Positions 15,889 through 26,939 of a stretch of DNA of 64,000 nt are shown here, piece by piece. Source of the stretch: JAOPZW01 sp963764585 (GTDB lineage: Bacteria; Actinomycetota; Thermoleophilia; Solirubrobacterales; Solirubrobacteraceae); NCBI GenBank assembly GCA_963764585.1, contig CAVXTB010000006.1:1-64000 (forward strand), in the 5' to 3' direction. The notes below the pieces were generated by a model. The model was given only the letters and a program-made list of their open reading frames with translations, did no database searches and was not told the DNA's origin. A program made the translations under genes and the position numbers. Each line of letters opens with the position of its first letter. Within the stretch, counting starts at the first letter, position 1.

Positions 15889-16270
15889 CGGGCGCGACCT
15901 CGCGCGCGTGATCGCGACGAACGCCGAGCGCGACGCGGTCGCCGTCGAGCGCCTGGCCCCCGACGCCGAGCTGGCCGACGAGATCGTCGGGCTGCACGCT
16001 CAGCAGGCGGCCGAGAAGTACCTCAAGGCGGTCCTGGCCCACAAGGGGATCACGTACCGGCGCGTGCACAGCATCACCTACCTGCTCGGCCTGCTGGCCG
16101 ACCACGACGTCGCCCCACCGCCGCGCGCCGGCGAGCTCGAGGCCTTCACCCCGTGGGCGCCCCAGGCCCGCTACGACCAGGACGTCGGCGACGCCACGCT
16201 CGATCGCGAGGCCGCCACCGAGCTGATCCGCGGCGTGCGCGAGTGGGCGCAGGCCGAGCTCAGCGCCTAA
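15875..16270 (+). CDS. HEPN-domain protein (putative toxin partner of the MNT protein)
   Basis: This 131-residue all-helical protein matches the HEPN family that pairs with MNT proteins. It has GLHAQQAAEKYLKAVLAHKG, then TYRRVHSITYLLGLLADH, and a C-terminal RYDQDV...AATELIRGVREWA. A TTG start at 15875 overlaps the MNT gene; GTG 15908 is an alternative. The classical RX4-6H ribonuclease motif of HepT toxins is not obvious here; the only close Arg-His pair is R63-V-H65. Toxicity is therefore an open question, although pairing with MNT is typical of HEPN-MNT modules. It is convergent with and overlaps the TetR gene by 11 bases. Confidence 0.8.
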   Translation: MPKRDGRDLARVIATNAERDAVAVERLAPDAELADEIVGLHAQQAAEKYLKAVLAHKGITYRRVHSITYLLGLLADHDVAPPPRAGELEAFTPWAPQARYDQDVGDATLDREAATELIRGVREWAQAELSA

Positions 16271-16904
16271 GCCCGTAGTCGGCCAGGCCGCGCTCGATCT
16301 GGTCGTAGGCGCGGCGGGCCTGCTTGCGCAGGTCGGCGGCCACCTCACGGTGGTCCTCGCCCGCGAGCAGGCGCGTGAAGGCCGCGCGGAAGACGAGCCG
16401 GTGCGTCCACGCCAGCGTGCGCGCGACCACGGCGGGCACGAGGTCGCCGTCGGGCGCGCCGGCCTCCTCGGCGATCAGCGGGGAGAGCGTGGCCGCCTCC
16501 TCCTCCCAGCCGAGGAACAGCCGATCGCGCAGCGACCTGCTGCGGGCCACGAGCCGCGGCACCGCGACGATCCCGTCGATCGGGCCGCGCTCGACCGCGT
16601 CGATGAAGTCCGTCGTCGCGTTGCGGAACGGCTTGACCAGCGAGGTGCCCGGCTTGCGGGTGCGGATCGCCTCGATCAGCGCCGCGCGGCGCTCCTGGCC
16701 CCCGTGCAGGACGAGGTCCTCCTTGGTGGGGAAGTAGTTGAAGACCGTCTTCTGCGAGACGTCGGCGGCGCGCGCGACGTCGGCGACCGTCACCGCGTCG
16801 AAGCCGTGCTCGACGAACAGCTTCATCGCCGCGTCGGCGATCGCGGCGCGCGTCTGGCGCTTCTTGCGCTCGCGCAGGCCTTCGGTCTCGGTCGTCGCCG
16901 CCAT
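16260..16904 (-). CDS. TetR-family transcriptional regulator
   Basis: This 214-residue protein has the TetR DNA-binding domain: RAAIADAAMKLFVEHGFDAV, TVADVARAADVSQKTVFNYF, PTKEDLV. The ligand-binding helices are variable. I chose ATG 16904 (MAATTETEG) rather than the TTG at 16913. It is divergent from the ABC exporter with a 38-base gap filled by a 32-bp dyad, so it very likely represses both itself and the exporter. Confidence 0.88.
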   Translation of the reverse strand: MAATTETEGLRERKKRQTRAAIADAAMKLFVEHGFDAVTVADVARAADVSQKTVFNYFPTKEDLVLHGGQERRAALIEAIRTRKPGTSLVKPFRNATTDFIDAVERGPIDGIVAVPRLVARSRSLRDRLFLGWEEEAATLSPLIAEEAGAPDGDLVPAVVARTLAWTHRLVFRAAFTRLLAGEDHREVAADLRKQARRAYDQIERGLADYGLRR

Positions 16905-16909
16905 GGGCC

Positions 16910-16941
16910 GCAACTCTATCGTACATTTGCTATAAAGTTGC
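16910..16941. promoter_or_regulatory. TetR operator and divergent promoters
   Basis: The two 12-base arms (GCAACTCTATCG and CTATAAAGTTGC, inverted) match at 10 of 12 positions around an 8-base centre. The right arm contains TATAAA preceded by TGC, an extended -10 ending 6 bases before the exporter GTG, so that mRNA is probably leaderless. The dyad fills the TetR/exporter gap. The operator role is inferred from position and symmetry. Confidence 0.65.
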
Positions 16942-16942
16942 C

Positions 16943-17931
<989 letters not shown>

Positions 17932-17935
<4 letters not shown>

Positions 17936-18804
17936 GCGCCGCCGACGCCACCATCACCGCACCCGTCCGGGTCCGCGTCCCGGAGCGCAGCTTCCGCAGT
18001 GAGCTGCGAGCGATGAAGATCGTCTGGCAGCGCGACCTCATCCGCTTCAGAACGGACCGCATCCGGATCGTCACCTCGCTGGTGCAGCCGCTGCTGTTCC
18101 TCTTCGTGCTCGGCTCCGGCCTGCAGCAGCTGTCGAGCGCGAGCACGCACGGGGTCGACCTCAAGACGTTCATCTACCCCGGCATCTTCTCCCTGGCCGT
18201 CATGTTCACCGCGATGTTCTCGGCGGCGTCGATCGTGTGGGACCGCGAGTTCGGCTTCATGCGCGAGATGCTCGTGGCGCCGGTGAGCCGCTCCTCGATC
18301 GTGATCGGCAAGTGCCTCGGCGGCGCGACGGTCGCGAGCTTCCAGGGCGTGATCCTGCTCGCCCTGGCCGGCGCGGTCGACGTTCCCTACGACCCGGCGC
18401 TGATCCTCGGCCTGTTCGGGCTGATGCTCCTGCTCGCGTTCAGCATCACCGCGTTCGGCGTGATGGTCGCCGCGCGCATCAAGCAGATGCAGGCGTTCAT
18501 GGGCGTCATGCAGATGATCGTCATGCCGATGTTCTTCCTGGCCGGCGCGCTGTTCCCGGTCACCAACCTCCCCGGCTGGCTTGCGGTGCTCAACCGCATC
18601 GACCCGCTGACCTACGCCGTCGACCCGATGCGCCGCCTGGTGTTCAACCACCTCGACGTCAGCAGTGCGGCGCGCGACGCGCTCGCGCCCGGCATCACCT
18701 GGTTCGGCTGGCACGTGCCCGTGCTGCTCGAGGTCTTCGTCGTGCTCGCCCTCGGCCTGCTCATGCTGGCGATCGCCATCTGGGAGTTCCAGGGCGACGA
18801 GTAG
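17932..18804 (+). CDS. ABC-2 type permease (DrrB-like)
   Basis: This 290-residue membrane protein has a cytosolic N-terminus and six membrane segments. It contains the ABC-2 hallmarks FIYPGIFSLAVMFTAMFSAA, then SIVWDREFGFMREMLVAPVSR at the coupling region, and FLAGALFPVTNLPGWLAVLNRIDPLTYAVD before the last helices. It forms the exporter with the preceding ATPase and sits in the cytoplasmic membrane, under the divergent TetR protein. Confidence 0.9.
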
Positions 18805-18883
18805 CGTCCCCGCGCCCGCCTGGCGTCGGCATCGGTCACTACTCCTTGACCTCGTAAGACCTGCGGGCGTATTGGGTCTGACC

Positions 18884-20029
18884 ATGTCCGCTTCCCGCCC
18901 CCGCGCTTGGCTGCTGATCGCCGGCGCCCTCAGTGTCCTGCTCATCGCCGGCGCCCTCGCCGGCCCGTCCTTTGCCCACCGCGATAGCCATCGCGGCGCC
19001 GGTCATCACCCCTCGGGTCATCGCGTGCTCATCATCGGTCACCGCGGCTCAGCCGGATACCGCCCCGAGCACACGCTCGCCGCCTACGAGCTCGGCGCGC
19101 GCATGGGCGCCGACTACGTCGAGCCCGACCTGGTCACGACGAAGGACCACGTCCTCGTCGCGCGCCACGAGCCGAACATCACCGACACGACCGACGTGGC
19201 CGACCACCCGGAGTTCGCCGGTCGCAAGACGACCAAGACGATCGATGGCGTCACCCAGACCGGCTGGTTCACCGACGACTTCACGCTCGCCGAGCTCAAG
19301 ACGCTGCGCGCCAAGGAGCGCCTCCCCGCCGTGCGCCAGCGCAACACGATCTACGACGGTCGCTACCAGGTCCCGACGTTCCAGGAGGTCATCGACCTGG
19401 TCAAGCGCCTTTCGCGCGAGCTGCACCGCGACATCGGCATCTACCCGGAGACCAAGCACCCGACGTACTTCCGCAGCGAGGGCCTGCCGCTCGAGGAGCT
19501 CCTCGTGCAGACGCTCAACCGCAACGGCCTGAACCGGCCGGGCGCGAAGGTCTTCGTCCAGTCCTTCGAGATCTCCAACCTCAAGGCGCTCAACAAGGTC
19601 CTGCGCGTGCCGATCGTGCAGCTGCTCGACTCGCCCGACGTCAAGCCGGGCGACGTGCTCGCCGCCGGCGGCACGACGACCTACGCCGATCTGGCCACAG
19701 CCCAGGGCCTCAAGGACGTCGCCAAGTACGCCGACGGCGTCGGCCCGTTCAAGGACTACATCATCCCGCGCGATGCGTCCGGGCACTCGCTGGCACCGAC
19801 CAGCTTCGTGCACGACGCGCACGCTGCGGGCCTGGTCGTGCACCCGTACACGTTCCGCAACGAGAACCAGTTCCTGCCGCTCGAGGACCGCTCGAACGGT
19901 GGAGCCGATCCGAACGCGTACGGCAACGCGTTCGCCGAGGACCAGCGGTTCTTCGCGGCCGGAGTCGACGGGATCTTCACCGACAACCCCGATACCGGGG
20001 TGGCCGCGCGCAACGAGGGCGGCTTCTAG
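18884..20029 (+). CDS. secreted glycerophosphodiester phosphodiesterase
   Basis: This 381-residue protein has an N-terminal signal peptide (hydrophobic LLIAGALSVLLIAGALAGPSFA; cleavage likely after Ala31) and a GDPD catalytic domain. The domain has IGHRGSAGYRPEHTLAAYE (His53, Arg54, Glu62), the metal ligands of DYVEPDLVTTKD, and the second catalytic His of ARHEPNITDTTDV. Bacterial homologues (GlpQ-type) hydrolyse glycerophosphodiesters to glycerol-3-phosphate and an alcohol outside the membrane. The sequence YPETKHPTYFRSEG and the C-terminal GVDGIFTDNPDT are characteristic. Confidence 0.92.
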   Translation: MSASRPRAWLLIAGALSVLLIAGALAGPSFAHRDSHRGAGHHPSGHRVLIIGHRGSAGYRPEHTLAAYELGARMGADYVEPDLVTTKDHVLVARHEPNITDTTDVADHPEFAGRKTTKTIDGVTQTGWFTDDFTLAELKTLRAKERLPAVRQRNTIYDGRYQVPTFQEVIDLVKRLSRELHRDIGIYPETKHPTYFRSEGLPLEELLVQTLNRNGLNRPGAKVFVQSFEISNLKALNKVLRVPIVQLLDSPDVKPGDVLAAGGTTTYADLATAQGLKDVAKYADGVGPFKDYIIPRDASGHSLAPTSFVHDAHAAGLVVHPYTFRNENQFLPLEDRSNGGADPNAYGNAFAEDQRFFAAGVDGIFTDNPDTGVAARNEGGF

Positions 20030-20042
20030 CCGGGTCCCCGCG

Positions 20043-20540
20043 CTACGTAGCTGCGGCCGGGCGCTCCCGCGCGGGGCGCTCGGCCGCGGGCGCGGCGAGC
20101 ATCAGCCCGCCGCCGGCCAGCAGCAGCACCGCGCCGAGCGTCTCCAGGTAGAAGCCGGCCTTGGGCCCCGCCGCCGCGTCCTCGTAGACCTCGCCGATGA
20201 AGCCGGTCTCGTTGAGGTCGGGCACGTCGCCGACGACCGCGATGAGCAGCGCGACCACGCCGAGGACCACGAGGGCGATCATGGCCGGGCGCGCGCCGCG
20301 CAGGGCGCCGGCGACCATGACGATCGCGAACAGCGCGATGATCAGCAGCGCGGGGCCGTGGCGGTCCCAGCCGCTCAAGTGGGTGTCGTGGTCGGGGACC
20401 CTCGTCGTGGTCCCGACCTTGATCTCGATGATCGTCGCGAAGGTCGCCAGGAGCAGGCAGATCGCGCCGGCGGAAGCGATCGCGGCGAGGCCCAAACGTA
20501 GGCCGTTCGTGCTCGGTGAGGGTGGGCGGAAGCGCGCCAT
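20043..20540 (-). CDS. four-helix membrane protein, unknown function
   Basis: This 165-residue protein has four hydrophobic segments: LGLAAIASAGAICLLLATFAT, ALLIIALFAIVMVAGAL, MIALVVLGVVALLIAVVG and a C-terminal ETLGAVLLLAGGGLMLAA. A polar loop with DHDTHLSGWDRHG lies after the first. I recognise no family. It is divergent from the fusA transcription unit, with its start 9 bases from the proposed fusA -10 element. Confidence 0.65.
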   Translation of the reverse strand: MARFRPPSPSTNGLRLGLAAIASAGAICLLLATFATIIEIKVGTTTRVPDHDTHLSGWDRHGPALLIIALFAIVMVAGALRGARPAMIALVVLGVVALLIAVVGDVPDLNETGFIGEVYEDAAAGPKAGFYLETLGAVLLLAGGGLMLAAPAAERPARERPAAAT

Positions 20541-20545
20541 ACCTC

Positions 20546-20554
20546 TGCTATAGT
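20546..20554 (+). promoter_or_regulatory. extended -10 promoter of fusA-tuf
   Basis: TGC followed by TATAGT (20549-20554) is the best promoter element in the gap and would start a leader of about 165 bases before fusA. No good -35 is present, as expected for an extended -10 promoter. The fusA block needs its own promoter because it is cut off from rpsL-rpsG by unrelated genes. Confidence 0.55.
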
Positions 20555-20600
20555 CGACCGCCGCTCGTCTGGCGTGCGCCGGTTCTTTGTGCGCAGCCGG

Positions 20601-20639
20601 ATGAGTATCTGCGTCCGAATGGAGACCCCGAGCACATAG
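20601..20639 (+). CDS. possible leader peptide (upstream ORF) of fusA
   Basis: An ATG-to-TAG frame of 12 codons (MSICVRMETPST) lies inside the fusA leader, with only weak ribosome-binding sequence (GCCGG) ahead of it. Its stop is 3 bases before a GCCCCTC segment that can pair with the loop and arm of the downstream terminator. Translation is not proven; the position relative to the terminator is the main argument. Confidence 0.35.
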   Translation: MSICVRMETPST

Positions 20640-20672
20640 CGCGCCCCTCAGGCATCAGACCGGTTGTGCGCG

Positions 20673-20697
20673 CGGGCCCGAGGGGCCCGTTCTTTTT
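20673..20697 (+). terminator. intrinsic terminator/attenuator in the fusA leader
   Basis: A 7-bp GC-only stem (CGGGCCC, loop GAG, GGGCCCG) is followed directly by TTCTTTTT. That is a rare U-rich tract in this genome and a convincing intrinsic terminator, yet it lies 30 bases upstream of the fusA start on the coding strand. GCCCCTC at 20643-20649 is complementary to GAGGGGC at 20680-20686, giving a mutually exclusive structure. This is the layout of transcription attenuation. Confidence 0.6.
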
Positions 20698-20727
20698 GCC
20701 CACTCCCCCCGATCTCCGAGCTGATCC

Positions 20728-22830
<2,103 letters not shown>

Positions 22831-22877
22831 CCAGATTCGATAGTTTTCGCAAGTTGTCAAAGAGGAGCTAGAAGAAC

Positions 22878-24062
22878 GTGGCTAAGGAGAAGTTCGAGCG
22901 AGACAAGCCGCACGTCAACGTCGGCACCATCGGTCACATCGACCATGGCAAGACGACGCTGACCGCGGCCATCACCAAGGTGCTGTCCGAGACCTACGGT
23001 GGCCAGGCCCGTTCGTTCGACGAGATCGACAACGCTCCCGAGGAGCGCGAGCGCGGCATCACGATCGCGACCTCGCACGTGGAGTACGAGACCAACAACC
23101 GCCACTACGCCCACGTGGACTGTCCGGGCCACGCGGACTACGTCAAGAACATGATCACGGGCGCCGCGCAGATGGACGGCGCGATCCTGGTCGTGTCGGC
23201 GGCCGACGGCCCGATGCCCCAGACGCGCGAGCACATCCTGCTCGCCCGCCAGGTCGGCGTGCCGTACATGGTGGTCTTCCTCAACAAGGCGGACATGGTC
23301 GACGACGAGGAGCTGCTCGAGCTCGTCGAGGTCGAGGTCCGCGACCTGCTGTCCGAGTACGACTTCCCGGGCGACGACATCCCGTTCATCACGGGCTCGG
23401 CGCTGAAGGCGCTCGAGGGCGACGCGGAGTACACGGCGAAGATCATCGAGCTCGCAGAGCAGCTCGACGCCTACATCCCGCAGCCCGAGCGTCCGCTCGA
23501 CAGGCCGTTCCTGATGCCGGTCGAGGACGTCTTCTCGATCACCGGCCGCGGCACCGTCGCGACCGGCCGTATCGAGCAGGGCGTCGTCAACACCGGCGAC
23601 ACGGTGGAGATCGTCGGCATCAAGGACACGACCAGCACGGTCGTGACCGGTGTCGAGATGTTCCGCAAGATCCTCGACCAGGGGCAGGCGGGCGACAACG
23701 TCGGCTGCCTGCTGCGCGGCACCAAGCGCGAGGAGATCGAGCGCGGCCAGGTTCTCTGCAAGCCCGGCTCGATCACCCCCCACACGCAGTTCAAGGCCGA
23801 GGTGTACGTCCTCAAGAAGGAGGAGGGCGGGCGCCACACGCCGTTCTTCACGGGCTACCGCCCGCAGTTCTACTTCCGCACCACCGACGTGACCGGTGTG
23901 GCCAAGCTCCCCGAAGGGGTGGAGATGGTCATGCCCGGTGACAACGTCCAGATGGAGATCGAGCTCATCCAGCCCATCGCCATGGACCAGGGCCTGCGGT
24001 TCGCCATCCGCGAGGGTGGCCGAACGGTCGGCTCGGGCGTGGTCTCCGAGATCGTCAAGTAG
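22878..24062 (+). CDS. tuf: translation elongation factor Tu
   Basis: This 394-residue GTPase delivers aminoacyl-tRNA to the ribosome. It has G1 GHIDHGKTTL, switch region PEERERGITI, G3 DCPGHADY, G4 NKAD and the GSAL G5 loop. Domain II contains GRGTVATGRIEQG and domain III ends GGRTVGSGVVSEIVK, which carries the tRNA and kirromycin-site surfaces. The GTG start has a good AGAGGAGC 10 bases upstream. It lies 47 bases after fusA. A terminator-like hairpin follows. Confidence 0.98.
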   Translation: MAKEKFERDKPHVNVGTIGHIDHGKTTLTAAITKVLSETYGGQARSFDEIDNAPEERERGITIATSHVEYETNNRHYAHVDCPGHADYVKNMITGAAQMDGAILVVSAADGPMPQTREHILLARQVGVPYMVVFLNKADMVDDEELLELVEVEVRDLLSEYDFPGDDIPFITGSALKALEGDAEYTAKIIELAEQLDAYIPQPERPLDRPFLMPVEDVFSITGRGTVATGRIEQGVVNTGDTVEIVGIKDTTSTVVTGVEMFRKILDQGQAGDNVGCLLRGTKREEIERGQVLCKPGSITPHTQFKAEVYVLKKEEGGRHTPFFTGYRPQFYFRTTDVTGVAKLPEGVEMVMPGDNVQMEIELIQPIAMDQGLRFAIREGGRTVGSGVVSEIVK

Positions 24063-24074
24063 CACCTGCGAGGA

Positions 24075-24095
24075 GGCGGGCCACCGGCCCGCCTT
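24075..24095 (+). terminator. terminator-like hairpin after tuf
   Basis: A perfect 8-bp stem (GGCGGGCC, loop ACC, GGCCCGCC) begins 13 bases after the tuf stop and is followed by only TT. A second hairpin (AGCGGCC/GGCCGCT, 24133-24157, followed by TTTC) lies further toward rpsJ. Together they could end or attenuate read-through between the tuf and S10 units. Confidence 0.45.
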
Positions 24096-24192
24096 CCGCA
24101 CGTAACCGACGGATACGACGTTTGAGCAGTTCAGCGGCCTCGCCCCGCGGGGCCGCTTTCGACGCACGAGGACAGGACACACGAGAGCCGAC

Positions 24193-24519
24193 ATGGCCAC
24201 CGCCACACAGAACAAGATCCGCATACGCCTCAAGGCCTACGACCACTCGGCCATCGAGACCGCGGCCAAGGAGATCGTCGAGACGGCGACTCGCACCGGC
24301 GCGACCGTGTCCGGCCCGGTTCCGCTGCCCACCGAGAAGAACGTCTACTGCGTGATCCGCTCGCCGTTCAAGGACAAGGACTCGCGCGAGCACTTCGAGA
24401 TCCGCACGCACAAGCGCCTGATCGACATCCACCAGCCGACGCCCAAGACGGTCGACTCGCTGCAGCGCCTCGACCACCTGCCCGCCGGCGTCGACATCGA
24501 GATCCGCCTGGCAGGCTGA
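24193..24519 (+). CDS. rpsJ: 30S ribosomal protein S10
   Basis: This 108-residue protein is S10 of the 30S head (and NusE in antitermination). It has KIRIRLKAYDHSAIETAAKEIVETA, the loop GPVPLPTEKNVYCVIRSPFKDKDSREHFEIRTHKR and a normal C-terminus (PAGVDIEIRLAG). A short N-terminal MATATQN extension is common in actinobacteria. It heads the S10 operon, 130 bases after tuf, and is 2 bases from rplC. Confidence 0.98.
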   Translation: MATATQNKIRIRLKAYDHSAIETAAKEIVETATRTGATVSGPVPLPTEKNVYCVIRSPFKDKDSREHFEIRTHKRLIDIHQPTPKTVDSLQRLDHLPAGVDIEIRLAG

Positions 24520-24521
24520 CG

Positions 24522-25139
24522 ATGCCAGCGATCCTCGCCAAGAAGCTCGGCATGACCCAGCTCTTCCTGGAGGACGGGCGCGTGGAGCGCGTCACCGTCC
24601 TCGAGGCCGGGCCGTGCCCGGTGACCGGCATCCGCACGCTGGAGCGCGACGGCTACGAGGCCGTGCAGCTCGCGTTCGGCGCCGTCAAGGAGAAGCACAT
24701 CACCAAGGCCGAGCTGGGCCACCTCAAGAAGGCCGACGCGCCGCCGCTCAAGCACGTCGTCGAGTTCCGCGACGAGGCGGGCGAGCTGACGGTCGGCGAG
24801 ACGGTCAAGGCCGACGCGTTCGCCGAGGGCGATCGGGTCAAGATCTCGGGCGTCTCGAAGGGCAAGGGCTTCCAGGGCACGATCAAGCGCCACGGCTTCT
24901 CGGCCGGGCCGAAGTCCCACGGCTCGCACAACGTGCGCGCCCCGGGCTCGATCGGTGCCGCCGCGTATCCCGCGCGCGTGTTCAAGGGCATCCGTGGCCC
25001 CGGCCAGATGGGCAACAAGCGCGTCACCCAGAAGGGCCTGCAGGTCGTGCGCGTCGACGTCGATCGCAACCTGCTGCTGGTGCGCGGCTCCGTGCCCGGC
25101 GCCCGCAACGGCGTCGTGGAGGTGCGCACCGATGGCTAA
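24522..25139 (+). CDS. rplC: 50S ribosomal protein L3
   Basis: This 205-residue protein is L3, an early assembly protein near the peptidyl-transferase centre. It starts MPAILAKKLGMTQLF and carries the internal extension KGFQGTIKRHGFSAGPKSHGS, HNVRAPGSIGAAAYPARVFKG, and GPGQMGNKRVTQKGL with the Gln that is methylated in some bacteria. Its last 8 bases overlap rplD. Confidence 0.97.
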   Translation: MPAILAKKLGMTQLFLEDGRVERVTVLEAGPCPVTGIRTLERDGYEAVQLAFGAVKEKHITKAELGHLKKADAPPLKHVVEFRDEAGELTVGETVKADAFAEGDRVKISGVSKGKGFQGTIKRHGFSAGPKSHGSHNVRAPGSIGAAAYPARVFKGIRGPGQMGNKRVTQKGLQVVRVDVDRNLLLVRGSVPGARNGVVEVRTDG

Positions 25140-25788
25140 GGACGCTCCGATCCTCGGCGCTGCCAAGCCGAAGAAGGTCAAGCTCGACGACGCCGCCTTC
25201 GGCGCGCGCTTCAACGGGCCGCTGGTGCACGAGTCGGTCCGCGCGGAGCTCAACGCGCGCCGGCGGGGCACCGCGGCGACCAAGACGCGCGGCGAGGTCC
25301 GCGGCGGCGGCGCCAAGCCGTGGCGCCAGAAGGGCACCGGCCGCGCCCGCGCCGGCTCGTCGCGCTCGCCGATCTGGACCGGCGGCGGCATTACCTTCGG
25401 CCCCAAGCCGCGCAACTACACCTTCAAGGTCAACCGCAAGGAGCGCCGCGCGGCGCTGCGCTCGGCGCTGAGCGTGCACGCCGACCGCGGCACGATCGCG
25501 ATCCTCGACCCGTCGCCGTTCGGCGAGCCGTCGACCAAGCAGGCCCATGAGCTCATCGCCGAGTGGGCCGGCGGCGGCTCGGTGCTCGTCGTGCTCAGCG
25601 AGGAGCAGGCCGACGTCGCGCTGTCGTTCCGCAACCTCGCGCGCGTCGGCGTCCTGCCGGCCGAGGGCGTCGGCGTGGCCGACCTGGTCGGCGCGGCGTC
25701 GCTGCTGGTCACCGAGGACGCGCTCGCCGAGCTCACGCGCAGGGCCAAGGGCGAGAAGGATGCCGTCACGGAGGAGGCCTCGGCGTAA
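25132..25788 (+). CDS. rplD: 50S ribosomal protein L4
   Basis: This 218-residue L4 has the exit-tunnel loop RGEVRGGGAKPWRQKGTGRARAG and the globular end with VEDALAELTRRAKG-like helices (LLVTEDALAELTRR). The start ATG (MAKDAPILGA) lies inside the last codons of rplC, and the stop overlaps the rplW ATG by one base (TAATG). The acidic tail EKDAVTEEASA is slightly extended. In some bacteria L4 represses the S10 operon; nothing here shows that. Confidence 0.96.
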   Translation: MAKDAPILGAAKPKKVKLDDAAFGARFNGPLVHESVRAELNARRRGTAATKTRGEVRGGGAKPWRQKGTGRARAGSSRSPIWTGGGITFGPKPRNYTFKVNRKERRAALRSALSVHADRGTIAILDPSPFGEPSTKQAHELIAEWAGGGSVLVVLSEEQADVALSFRNLARVGVLPAEGVGVADLVGAASLLVTEDALAELTRRAKGEKDAVTEEASA

Positions 25789-26087
25789 TGGACCACTCGC
25801 AGGTCATCATCCGCCCGGTCGTCAGCGAGAAGAGCTACGTGCTCGCCGCCAACGACAAGTACACGTTCCGCGTCCACCCGAAGGCGCACAAGACCCAGAT
25901 CCGCCAGGCCGTGGAGGCGCTCTTCGACGTCAAGGTCGTCGAGGTTCGCACCGCCTCGGTCAAGTCCAAGCCCAAGCGCCGCGGCCTGACCGCGGGCCGC
26001 TCGCGCTCGTGGAAGAAGGCGATAGTGCAGGTGCGCCCGGGCGACACCATCCCGATCTTCCAGGGCCTCCAGGGGCTGGAGGGCTGA
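25788..26087 (+). CDS. rplW: 50S ribosomal protein L23
   Basis: This 99-residue L23 sits at the polypeptide exit and binds trigger factor and SRP in known ribosomes. It has IIRPVVSEKSYVLAANDKYTF, HPKAHKTQIRQAVEALFDVKV and the extended loop SKPKRRGLTAGRSRSWKKAIVQ. Length is typical. It is coupled to rplD by TAATG. Confidence 0.97.
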   Translation: MDHSQVIIRPVVSEKSYVLAANDKYTFRVHPKAHKTQIRQAVEALFDVKVVEVRTASVKSKPKRRGLTAGRSRSWKKAIVQVRPGDTIPIFQGLQGLEG

Positions 26088-26090
26088 CCC

Positions 26091-26933
26091 ATGCCGATCC
26101 GCAAGCCCAAGCCCACGAGCCCCGGCCGGCGCTTCGTCACCTATCCGGACTTCGCCGAGATCACGCGCGACGAGCCCGAGAAGTCACTCGTCGAGGGCCT
26201 CACCAAGAGCGGCGGGCGCAACTCGCGCGGGCGCAAGACGTCGCGCCACCGCGGTGGCGGCGCCAAGCGCCTGTACCGCAAGATCGACTTCAAGCGCCGC
26301 AAGGACGGCGTGCCGGCGAAGGTCGCCGCGATCGAGTACGACCCCAACCGCTCGGCGTACATCGCGCTGCTGCACTACGTCGACGGCGCCAAGGCCTACA
26401 TCCTCGCGCCCAACCGCCTGTCGGTCGGCATGACCGTGCAGTCGGGCCCGGGCTCGGAGATCTCGGTCGGCAACGCGCTGCCGCTGCGCAACATGCCGGT
26501 CGGCACCGTCGTGCACAACGTCGAGCTGCAGCCGGGCCGCGGCGGCCAGCTGGCGCGCTCGGCCGGATCGGGCGTGCAGCTCATGGCCAAGGAGGGCGAC
26601 TACGCCACGCTGCGCCTGCCCTCCGGCGAGATGCGCATGGTCCGTGCGGACTGCCGCGCGACGGTGGGCACGATCGGCAACTCCGATCACCAGAACGTCA
26701 AGGTCGGCAAGGCCGGGCGCAAGCGCCACATGGGCGTGCGCCCGCAGACGCGCGGCACGGCCATGAACCCGGTCGACCACCCGCACGGCGGCGGCGAGGG
26801 CTCCACGACGGCCGGCCGCCATCCGGTCACGCCGTGGGGCGTGCCGACCCTGGGCTACCGCACGCGCAAGAAGAACAAGGGCTCCGACCGCTACATCGTG
26901 CGCGGTCGGCGCCGTGGGAAGGGCAAGCGTTAG
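26091..26933 (+). CDS. rplB: 50S ribosomal protein L2
   Basis: This 280-residue L2 is essential for subunit association and the peptidyl-transferase centre. It begins MPIRKPKPTSPGRRFVTYPDF and has the SRGRKTSRHRGGGAKRLYRKI basic region. The C-terminal loop NPVDHPHGGGEG holds the functionally important His, and GYRTRKKNKGSDRYIVRGR closes the protein. It starts 3 bases after rplW. Confidence 0.98.
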   Translation: MPIRKPKPTSPGRRFVTYPDFAEITRDEPEKSLVEGLTKSGGRNSRGRKTSRHRGGGAKRLYRKIDFKRRKDGVPAKVAAIEYDPNRSAYIALLHYVDGAKAYILAPNRLSVGMTVQSGPGSEISVGNALPLRNMPVGTVVHNVELQPGRGGQLARSAGSGVQLMAKEGDYATLRLPSGEMRMVRADCRATVGTIGNSDHQNVKVGKAGRKRHMGVRPQTRGTAMNPVDHPHGGGEGSTTAGRHPVTPWGVPTLGYRTRKKNKGSDRYIVRGRRRGKGKR

Positions 26934-26939
26934 ACACAG

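Noticed and set aside
15875..16270. HEPN protein as a proven ribonuclease toxin
   Set aside because: The RX4-6H motif is not clear, so I call it HEPN and leave activity open.
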